From CAXXOK01 sp035399245 (GTDB lineage: Bacteria; Bacillota; Clostridia; Christensenellales; Aristaeellaceae), in NCBI GenBank assembly GCA_035399245.1, contig DAOPIR010000085.1, forward strand, positions 1-11,874: 11,874 nucleotides of DNA. The letters are read 5' to 3'. The translations under genes and the position numbers were made by a program. The notes under the pieces were generated by a model, which saw nothing but the letters and a program-made list of their open reading frames with translations, had not been told where the DNA came from and did not search any database. Below, piece after piece: positions 5,877 to 11,874 of this stretch (within the stretch, counting starts at the first letter, position 1; each line of letters begins with the position of its first letter).

Positions 5877-8800
5877 ATGCAATTTTCACCCGAGCAGCAA
5901 TCGGCCATTGACGCGGGCAACCGCGAGCTGCTGGTGTCCGCCGCGGCGGGCAGCGGCAAAACGGCGGTGCTGATCGAAAAAATCTATACGATGATCGAGC
6001 GGGACGGCATCAGCATCGACCGCATGCTGGTGGTCACGTTCACGCGTGCGGCGGCGGCCGAGATGCGCGAGCGGCTGAAGCAGCGCATGGTTGGTGACGC
6101 GGATATTCACATCCGCCGCCAGCGCGAGCGGCTGGAGCTGGCGCACATCTCCACGCTGCACAGCTTCTGCCATTCGCTGGTGCAGGAGTATTTTCAGATT
6201 GTGGATGTGGATCCGCTGTCGGCGGTTGCGGACGCCACCGTTGCCTCCAACCTGCTGCAGGAAGCGACGGACGAGGCGATGGAGCAGCTCTACGTACAGG
6301 CCGCGGAGGGCGACGCGGCGGCAGTGGCGCTGACCGCCAAGTTTGAGGACAAAAGGATCGTCGCCATGCTTGGCGAGCTGTATCCCTTTATTATGACGCT
6401 GGCCGACCCGTTCGGCTGGCTGTCGGCGCTGGCCGCGTATCGCTATACCCTTACAGACCTGCAATCCGGCGCGATGGCGGAAACTCTGCTGGCCGACTGC
6501 CGCGTGCTGCTGGACGGCGCGCAGGCGCTGGCCGGCGAGCTGCAAACCCTGGCGGAGCACCCGCTGTGCCCCGAGAAATACCTGCCGGCCATGCGGGCGG
6601 ACCGCGCGGCGGTGGACGAGCTGTTACGTCAGCTGCCCCATGGCCTGCAGGCTACCGTCGCGGCGGCGCAGCGGTTTGCGCTGGATCGGATGCCCGTCGT
6701 GCGTGGGCTGGACGACGAGGAAAAGGAAATCAATCTCCGCTACAAGGACATCCGCGAGGGCTTGAAAAAGCTCGCGGGGCAGGTCGGCGCGCTGCTGTCC
6801 CAGCCGCCGGATGTAATCATCGCGCGGCTCAACGCCATGCAGCCCGCTCTGCTGGGGCTTGGCAGCGTATGCGCCGAGCTGCACCGGCGCTATATGGATA
6901 AGAAAAAACAGCGCTCCGTGCTCGATCCCAACGATCTGGAGCACATGGCGCTGGCAATCCTGCGGCATCCCGAAATCCGGCAGGCGGTCGCCGCGCGGTT
7001 TGACGCGGTGTTTGTGGACGAGTATCAGGATATCTCCGGCGTGCAGGAGGCGCTTCTCAATGCGGTGAAACAGGATGTTTCACGTGAAACACCGCCCGAC
7101 ACGCCGGATCGTGAAACCTTTAACAATATCCCCCAGCGATTTTTCTATGTCGGCGACGTCAAGCAATCCATCTACCGGTTCCGGCAGGCCGACCCCACGC
7201 TGTTTATGCAAAAGGAGGAAACCTTTTCCGATGCGGCGGACGCCCCGCAGCGGCGTATCGACCTTAACCGCAACTACCGCTCGCGCGGCGCGGTGCTGGA
7301 CGGGGTAAACCGTGTGTTCGGGCAAATTATGCGCCGCGACGTGACCGAGATCTGCTACGACCGCCGCGCGCGGCTGTACCCCGGGCAGGAAACGCAAAAC
7401 GATCCGCCCGTGCAGCTGCACCTGTTTACCACACCGCTCAATGCCGCCGACCGCACACGTGTACAGGCCGCCGCCCTTGCGCGGGAAATCCGCGCCCGTG
7501 TCGGGCAGCCGTTTTTGGACCGCAAGGAAAACCGCATGCGCACCCTGCGCTATCGGGACATCGCCATCCTCGCCCCGCGCATGAAGGGCGTGGACGATGT
7601 GCTGGTGCGCGTGCTGGGCACGGCCAACATCCCCGTGTATGCCGAGGGCAGCGGCGCGGGGCTGCAAAGCGACGAGATTGCGCAGGTGCTGTGCCATCTG
7701 CGCCTGATGGATAATATCCACGACGATCTTTCCCTGCTGGCGTGCCTGCGCAGCCCCGCCATCGGCCTGACCGACGCGGAGCTGGCCGAGATCCGCATCC
7801 GCACCCCGAAGGGCAGCTATCTGGACGCCGTGCGCGCTGCCGCGCAGGGCGCCGACGCGCTGTCCGCACGCTGTGCGGATGCGCTGCGTTCGCTCAAGCA
7901 CGAGCGCTTTTTACTGCGCAGCCTGCCCCTGTCCGAATATCTGTGGAAATGGCTGTCGCGCTCGGGGCTGTACGCGTTTTACGGGTGCCAGCCCTATGGC
8001 CGGCTGCGGCAGGCCAACCTGCGGCTGCTGTGCGAAAAGGCGGTGGAGTTTCAAGCGCGCGGCGGGGGCGACCTGCATCAGTTTTTGCAGACCGTCGTGT
8101 CCGTTACCGCCGCGCGGGAATCCGTCAGCCCCACGGTGTTAAGCCCGCGGGAGGACGTGGTACGCGTGATGTCCATCCACAAATCCAAGGGGCTGGAGTT
8201 CCCCGTGGTGTTCCTGATGGGGCTGGAGGCGGGCTTTGCGCACAGCGGCGGATCCGACCTGGGGCTGCACCAGCAGCTGGGCGTGGCGCTGCCCTATATT
8301 GATGAAGTACGCCGCGTGAAGGGCGGCACGCTGCTGGCCTCCGCGGTCACGATGCGCCGGAAGGCCGAAAACCTGGCCGAGCGCGCCCGAGTTCTTTACG
8401 TGGGCATGACCCGCGCGCGCGACGAGCTGATATTGATGGGCTACCTGCCCGCGCCGCAGTTTTCCACGGCACGCCCGACCGCCTACACGGTGGCAAATGC
8501 CAAACATATGCTGGATTGGCTGGTGTCCTGCGTTGATCCCGACCTTGATTCCCTCGCCCTGACCGACCCCGGGTTATCCACGTATTCCACACCTTTTCCA
8601 CATAAAACGGGGGGTTTTCGCGTCGTTTCCCACAATTCTGTGGAGGAATCGGAGGATTTGCTCTCGTTTGCCAAGCCGCAGACCGACCGCGAATCGCTGG
8701 ATCGGCAGCGCGGCCGCCTGGAACAGCTGACCGAGGAAGCACGCGCGCTTTCACCGTCGCTGCCGCCTAACCCCGATCCGCAGACCGATCCGCTTGCCCC

Positions 8801-9548
8801 GTGCATCCCGCGCGACCATCATCCGTTTAAGGTGGGCGTAACGGCGCTGGTGCGCTCGCGGCAGCAGTTCAAAAAAGAAGCGCCCGCGCTGTATGACACG
8901 GACACGGAGGATGCTGCCGAGCTGGAGACCGAGCACAGCAAGCGCCTGCCGCTGCCGCTCACCCGTCCCCGGCAGATTGCCGATCTGCCCGCCCTGCCTG
9001 CCTTTATGCGCGGTACCGACACGGGTTCCGCCGGCGTACAGCGCGGCGTAGCCACGCACAAGGCGCTGTGCCTGCTCGCCTATGCTCCGCTGCGTAAGCT
9101 GGTGGATCATTCGCAGGAAATGCGGCTGGAAATCCGTAAGCAGCTGCAGGCGTTCCTTCGCAGGCGGCTGTTTACCGAGGATACCTTCCATCTGATCGAT
9201 ATCGGGTCGCTGGCCGCGTTTTTCGCAAGCCCATGGGGGCGGGAAGCGCTGGCGGCGGATACCGTGAAACGGGAATGGAGCTTTGTGCTCCGCCTGCCCG
9301 AGGAAAACGGCCTGCTGGTGCAGGGTGTAATCGACCTTTGCTACCTCAGGGACGGGCAGTGGGAGCTGGTGGACTACAAAACGGATCGGGTACAGACCGC
9401 CGATGCGCTGTGGGCGCTGTATGGGGCACAGGCAGCGCTGTATCGCCGCGCGCTAGAAGATATTACCAGTGTGCCTGTGCGCGGCATTACGCTGTATTCG
9501 CTGTCGCTGGATGCGGGCGCCACGCGTAACGCGGACGAGCTGCCCTAA
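5877..9548 (+). CDS. addA: AddAB helicase-nuclease, subunit A
   Basis: 1223 residues, the normal AddA length (B. subtilis about 1230). With AddB it processes double-strand breaks for RecA-dependent repair. Superfamily 1A helicase motifs are in order: Walker A SAAAGSGKTAV (21-31), motif Ia LVVTFTRAAAAEMRERL (51-67), motif II FVDEYQD (379-385), motif III VGDVKQSIYRFRQADP (425-440), motif V MSIHKSKGLEF (765-775), motif VI VLYVGMTRARDEL (839-851). The C-terminal RecB-family nuclease is intact: VIDLCY (D1153) and VDYKTD (D1166, K1168). The ATG has AAAGGAGGG ending 4 nt upstream. parS-3 lies in the frame (residues 400-405) between motifs II and III, and a row of DnaA-box-like sequences lies in a variable linker after motif VI. 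addB, usually directly upstream, is not here: pepT and a hairpin element are. No promoter is obvious in the 149-nt gap. Confidence 0.96.
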   Translation: MQFSPEQQSAIDAGNRELLVSAAAGSGKTAVLIEKIYTMIERDGISIDRMLVVTFTRAAAAEMRERLKQRMVGDADIHIRRQRERLELAHISTLHSFCHSLVQEYFQIVDVDPLSAVADATVASNLLQEATDEAMEQLYVQAAEGDAAAVALTAKFEDKRIVAMLGELYPFIMTLADPFGWLSALAAYRYTLTDLQSGAMAETLLADCRVLLDGAQALAGELQTLAEHPLCPEKYLPAMRADRAAVDELLRQLPHGLQATVAAAQRFALDRMPVVRGLDDEEKEINLRYKDIREGLKKLAGQVGALLSQPPDVIIARLNAMQPALLGLGSVCAELHRRYMDKKKQRSVLDPNDLEHMALAILRHPEIRQAVAARFDAVFVDEYQDISGVQEALLNAVKQDVSRETPPDTPDRETFNNIPQRFFYVGDVKQSIYRFRQADPTLFMQKEETFSDAADAPQRRIDLNRNYRSRGAVLDGVNRVFGQIMRRDVTEICYDRRARLYPGQETQNDPPVQLHLFTTPLNAADRTRVQAAALAREIRARVGQPFLDRKENRMRTLRYRDIAILAPRMKGVDDVLVRVLGTANIPVYAEGSGAGLQSDEIAQVLCHLRLMDNIHDDLSLLACLRSPAIGLTDAELAEIRIRTPKGSYLDAVRAAAQGADALSARCADALRSLKHERFLLRSLPLSEYLWKWLSRSGLYAFYGCQPYGRLRQANLRLLCEKAVEFQARGGGDLHQFLQTVVSVTAARESVSPTVLSPREDVVRVMSIHKSKGLEFPVVFLMGLEAGFAHSGGSDLGLHQQLGVALPYIDEVRRVKGGTLLASAVTMRRKAENLAERARVLYVGMTRARDELILMGYLPAPQFSTARPTAYTVANAKHMLDWLVSCVDPDLDSLALTDPGLSTYSTPFPHKTGGFRVVSHNSVEESEDLLSFAKPQTDRESLDRQRGRLEQLTEEARALSPSLPPNPDPQTDPLAPCIPRDHHPFKVGVTALVRSRQQFKKEAPALYDTDTEDAAELETEHSKRLPLPLTRPRQIADLPALPAFMRGTDTGSAGVQRGVATHKALCLLAYAPLRKLVDHSQEMRLEIRKQLQAFLRRRLFTEDTFHLIDIGSLAAFFASPWGREALAADTVKREWSFVLRLPEENGLLVQGVIDLCYLRDGQWELVDYKTDRVQTADALWALYGAQAALYRRALEDITSVPVRGITLYSLSLDAGATRNADELP
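7076..7091. promoter_or_regulatory. parS: parS-3, perfect ParB/Spo0J binding site inside addA
   Basis: Third perfect TGTTTCACGTGAAACA, read in the addA frame as (D)VSRET, residues 400-405. It falls in the loop between helicase motifs II and III, where AddA proteins vary in length, so the DNA site is carried with little cost to the protein. It lies 2.62 kb from parS-2. Confidence 0.93.
8574..8602 (+). promoter_or_regulatory. Candidate DnaA-box row inside addA
   Basis: Three nonamers in tandem resemble the DnaA box TTATCCACA: TTATCCACG (8574-8582, one mismatch), TATTCCACA (8583-8591, two mismatches), and TTTTCCACA (8594-8602, one mismatch). The first two abut and the third is 2 nt further on, all in one orientation. 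A weaker TTTCCCACA follows at 8626-8634. They encode an AT-richer, low-conservation linker of AddA after motif VI. DnaA binding is inference; three near-matches head to tail within 29 bp is the support. Confidence 0.4.
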
Positions 9549-9590
9549 GCAGCGGGGCAACAGCCGGTTTTTCCGGCGCACGGATGCGGG

Positions 9591-9620
9591 CGCAGCCGTC
9601 TCCCGTTGCGGATAATTTTT
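9591..9620 (+). terminator. Weak candidate terminator after addA
   Basis: CGCAGC (9591-9596) can pair with GTTGCG (9605-9610), including one G-U pair, over an 8-nt loop, followed by GATAATTTTT. A separate hairpin GCCGG/CCGGC with a T5 loop lies just upstream at 9563-9577. Neither is strong, but termination somewhere here would fit the new promoter at 9702. Confidence 0.3.
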
Positions 9621-9701
9621 ACAAATATTCTTTTGTTTCGTTTCTGGGAATAAAACATTATGATATTTCGTCTTTTTTGTGAAGGAATTTTAATTTTTCG
9701 C

Positions 9702-9730
9702 TTGCAATTTGCCTCTATCCCTTGTACAAT
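9702..9730 (+). promoter_or_regulatory. Sigma-A-type promoter of the PG-binding lipoprotein gene
   Basis: TTGCAA (9702-9707), a 17-nt spacer, then TACAAT (9725-9730), within a stretch (about 9611-9740) that is clearly more AT-rich than the surrounding genes. The predicted leader is about 50 nt and ends with AAGGAAG (9774-9780), 7 nt before the ATG at 9788. Confidence 0.75.
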
Positions 9731-9787
9731 AAAGTATCCCCTATTATGGGAAATGATGCACCTATCACTGAATAAGGAAGTGTTCAG

Positions 9788-11485
9788 ATGAAGAATAATC
9801 GTGTGAAGCAATCCGTAAACCGCTATCGCAAGTTGTTGCTGCTGGTTATGCTGATGGTGGTTGCGCTTGTGCTGTCCAGCTGCTATGTGGAGCCTGACCG
9901 CGTTGTGGACGACAGCGACGGGCTGACCATCGGCACCGAGGATCAGCAGTTTGATATCGTTATCACGGAGGAGCCGGAGCCTACGGCCACGCCGACGCCG
10001 ACCGAAGCCTCGCAGATCGACTGGTCCAGCTGGGATTTTTCCAGCGATACGGCAACCAATCCGCCCAGCGAGGTTGTGCCGTCCGATACGACCGGCACCA
10101 CCGATACCACCACCACGACCACAACCACGACGTCCGTCACCGCGACCGCGACGCCGTCTACGTCCACCACCACCGAGGATACCAGCGTGCTGAAAAACGG
10201 CTCGTCGGGCCTTGCGGTTAAGCAGCTGCAGGATCAGCTCAAAGAGCTTGGGTATTACACGGGCTCGTCCGACGGCAAATACGGCGACGCTACCGAGCAG
10301 GCCATCAAGGACTTCCAGACTGCCAACAGCCTGACGGCCGACGGTATCGCGGGCGAGAAAACGCAGTCCGCGCTGTTCAGCAAATATGCCGTAGCCAAAT
10401 CGTCGTACACCTCGGGTACGTCCACGTCCACCTCCACCTCCACTTCCACATCCACCACCACCAATACCTACACCAACGGCAAAACCAACATTTACCTGCG
10501 CCTGGGTTCCACCGGCGACCAGGTGAAAATATTGCAAAACCGCCTGATTTATCTGGGCTACCTCACCGGCACCGCGGATGGTATCTTTGCCGAGACGACC
10601 GAGGCCGCCGTGGTCTCGTTCCAGTCCCGCAACAGCCTGACGGCGGACGGCGTGGCCGGTCCCGATACGCTGGAGAAGCTGTATTCGTCCTCGGCGCGCA
10701 AGGCGTCGTCTGTGGTCGCTTATCTGGGTGCGCTGCGCATCGGCATGTCAGGCGACGGCGTGCGCGGCCTGCAGACGCGGCTGAAGGCGCTAAATTATTA
10801 CGACGGCACGGTTGACGGCGACTTTGGGCAGGCGACCTACGCCGCCGTAGTCGCATTCCAGACCGCCAACGACTTAACACCCGACGGCGTAGCCGGCAAG
10901 GAAACGCTCAACCTCCTGTACGCGGGCACGGGCACCTCGTCGTCCAGCTCTTCGTCCAGCTCGTCTTCGTCCACCGCTACCAATCCGGTAACCTACGGCG
11001 AAAGCGCGACCTCCACGGGCTATACCACGATGTCGTCCACCAACAGCCCGTCGACCGCCAATGTGACCACGCTGCAAACCTCGCTGGCGTCGCTGGGCTA
11101 CTACGGCGGATCGCTGGACGGCAGCTACGGCAGCGGTACCACCACCGCCGTGAAAAACTATCAGGCGGCCAACGGCCTGCGCGTGACCGGCACAGCCGGC
11201 CCCGCCATGCAGCGCATGCTCTACGGCAGCACCTCGGCCACCGGCTCGTATTCCACCCTGCGCCCCGACGATACCGGCTCAGACGTCCGCAGCCTGCAGT
11301 ATACGCTGTACGAGCTGAAGTACTACGACGGCCAGATCACCGGCACCTATGATGAAAAAACCACCAACGCCGTGCGCAATTTCCAGGATGTAAACGGTCT
11401 GGAGATCGACGGCGTGGCAGGCCCCGCTACCTTACAGCTCCTTTATTCTTCTTCCGCCAAGGCGCTGTCCAGCGAAGTAGAGTAA
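9788..11485 (+). CDS. Lipoprotein with five PG_binding_1 repeats
   Basis: 565 residues. A basic N-terminus and hydrophobic run end in a lipobox, LSSC with lipid-modified Cys at 32, so the protein should be anchored to the outer face of the membrane. An acidic and Thr/Pro-rich spacer (about 33-134, including a run of nine Thr) is followed by five PG_binding_1-type repeats at roughly 135-198, 237-300, 316-379, 420-480 and 491-554. Each shows the pattern G..V..LQ..L..LGYY.G..DG.(Y/F)...T..AV..FQ..N.L..DG.AG..T...L(Y/F). Repeats 1 and 2 are separated by an (ST)-rich linker and 3 and 4 by twelve serines. Repeat 4 is the most divergent (VTGTAG instead of DGVAG). No hydrolase, amidase, transpeptidase or other catalytic domain is present, so a wall-tethering or scaffold role is inferred. 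Own promoter upstream and strong terminator downstream: probably monocistronic. Confidence 0.93.
   Translation: MKNNRVKQSVNRYRKLLLLVMLMVVALVLSSCYVEPDRVVDDSDGLTIGTEDQQFDIVITEEPEPTATPTPTEASQIDWSSWDFSSDTATNPPSEVVPSDTTGTTDTTTTTTTTTSVTATATPSTSTTTEDTSVLKNGSSGLAVKQLQDQLKELGYYTGSSDGKYGDATEQAIKDFQTANSLTADGIAGEKTQSALFSKYAVAKSSYTSGTSTSTSTSTSTSTTTNTYTNGKTNIYLRLGSTGDQVKILQNRLIYLGYLTGTADGIFAETTEAAVVSFQSRNSLTADGVAGPDTLEKLYSSSARKASSVVAYLGALRIGMSGDGVRGLQTRLKALNYYDGTVDGDFGQATYAAVVAFQTANDLTPDGVAGKETLNLLYAGTGTSSSSSSSSSSSSTATNPVTYGESATSTGYTTMSSTNSPSTANVTTLQTSLASLGYYGGSLDGSYGSGTTTAVKNYQAANGLRVTGTAGPAMQRMLYGSTSATGSYSTLRPDDTGSDVRSLQYTLYELKYYDGQITGTYDEKTTNAVRNFQDVNGLEIDGVAGPATLQLLYSSSAKALSSEVE
10421..10456 (+). repeat. 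Six tandem TCCACN hexamers in the lipoprotein gene
   Basis: Six consecutive hexamers of the form TCCACN encode an alternating Ser-Thr linker between PG-binding repeats 1 and 2. Such a tract can change length in 6-bp steps, preserving the reading frame. Confidence 0.85.
10937..10972 (+). repeat. Twelve-serine codon tract in the lipoprotein gene
   Basis: Twelve consecutive serine codons using both TCN and AGC forms make up the linker between PG-binding repeats 3 and 4. Mixed codon use makes it less slippage-prone than the hexamer tract and suggests selection for the serine linker itself. Confidence 0.85.
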
Positions 11486-11516
11486 CCGGCAGGGGCTTCA
11501 CCCTTGACCCATCATT

Positions 11517-11547
11517 AAAGGCCGCGCTTTATGCGCGGCCTTTTATT
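11517..11547 (+). terminator. Strong rho-independent terminator after the lipoprotein gene
   Basis: AAAGGCCGCGC (11517-11527) pairs perfectly with GCGCGGCCTTT (11533-11543) over loop TTTAT, and runs into TTTTATT. It begins 31 nt after the stop codon. The sequence just before it (11501-11516) matches part of the 5724-5857 element in inverted orientation. Confidence 0.9.
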
Positions 11548-11874
11548 ACAGTATGGATGCAGGTTCGATTTCATCGTTGCATGATATTGCTTTTCAATGA
11601 ATATCCGCTTTTCTGTCCTTATCATGCAAGCCAGAGGAAAGGGCGTGAGGCGGCGATAAAACCTTGTGGGCAATTTTCGCAGGCACAGGATAGCGGAAAT
11701 ACAGCCGCCAGCTTATAGGAGATCTATCCGTCGCTTCTCCTAGGTAAACGCTGATTAAAGCGTTTGTGCGATGGCGCGCTAGCTTTTTTTCAGGTTGTGT
11801 TTGCGCAAGCCGCAGTAGCAGCAGCGCTACGTCAAGGCTTTCGCGGGCACAAGATGGGAATAATATGGCGCGGC
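11548..11874. other. Non-coding or unassigned right end with hairpin potential
   Basis: No convincing gene is seen. Recognisable structure on the plus strand: TAGGAGA (11716-11722) pairs with TCTCCTA (11736-11742); AAACGCT (11746-11752) pairs with AGCGTTT (11759-11765); GTGCG/CGCGC (11767-11780) forms a short stem shortly before a T7 run (11784-11790), which could be a weak terminator. The minus strand is open for 92 codons (11872 down to 11597) but has no visible start or ribosome site in the window, codon use unlike the neighbours, and no family resemblance. The region may hold a small structured RNA, the end of a gene beyond the window, or a dispersed intergenic element. Confidence 0.35.

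Noticed and set aside
7455..7462. ACACGTGT as a possible fourth parS
   Set aside because: Only the CACGTG core and one flanking pair are palindromic; the outer TGTTT/AAACA arms are absent.
9660..9791. 43-codon open frame overlapping the lipoprotein start by ATGA
   Set aside because: No ribosome-binding site, and it runs through the promoter at 9702-9730, so it would not be on that transcript.
9545..10537. 330-codon minus-strand open frame, Gly/Arg-rich
   Set aside because: It is antisense to the lipoprotein signal peptide and Thr-rich codons; the Gly-rich composition is the complement of ACC/ACG repeats. It also crosses the AT-rich promoter region.
11594..11872. Minus-strand frame open from the right edge (92 codons)
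   Set aside because: No start in the window, third-position base use unlike the neighbouring genes, and no recognisable family; it could be revisited with sequence to the right.

Overview
The window looks like an origin-proximal piece of a GC-rich Firmicutes (class Clostridia) chromosome. The evidence is consensus Shine-Dalgarno sites ahead of most genes, sigma-A-type promoters, strongly G/C-biased third codon positions, the AddA-type recombination nuclease, and three perfect copies of the 16-bp ParB/Spo0J site parS (TGTTTCACGTGAAACA). In characterised Firmicutes parS sites cluster around oriC. The species cannot be named from the sequence.

Layout, left to right. (1) 1-1180, minus: the N-terminal half of glycogen phosphorylase (glgP), cut by the window edge. 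(2) 1181-1302: glgP promoter, a terminator for the next operon, and parS-1. (3) 1303-3856, minus: a three-gene ABC-2 exporter operon (ATPase, then two permeases) with a 4-bp overlap and a 2-nt gap between genes. (4) 3857-3996: two back-to-back divergent sigma-A promoters. (5) 3997-5727, plus: a Nudix hydrolase, parS-2 directly after its stop codon, then pepT (tripeptidase). (6) 5724-5857: an unusual array of five perfect hairpins, three of them enclosed by a closing helix. (7) 5877-9548, plus: addA, the helicase-nuclease subunit of AddAB, carrying parS-3 inside the reading frame and a tight row of DnaA-box-like nonamers further downstream. (8) 9549-9787: AT-rich leader with a good promoter. 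(9) 9788-11485, plus: a lipoprotein with five PG_binding_1 repeats joined by Thr/Ser-rich linkers, followed by a strong terminator. (10) 11548-11874: no convincing gene, only some hairpin potential.

The protein-coding genes are mostly housekeeping functions and do not form one pathway: storage-polysaccharide breakdown, export, nucleotide or ADP-ribose clean-up, peptide turnover, double-strand-break repair, and a cell-envelope lipoprotein. What links the region is chromosome-organisation signals embedded in and between the genes: three parS sites within 5.8 kb and a candidate DnaA-box cluster. I see no phage, transposon, CRISPR or classical defence island. The least explained items are the multi-hairpin element at 5724-5857, a related sequence in inverted orientation beside the last terminator, and the multi-repeat peptidoglycan-binding lipoprotein.
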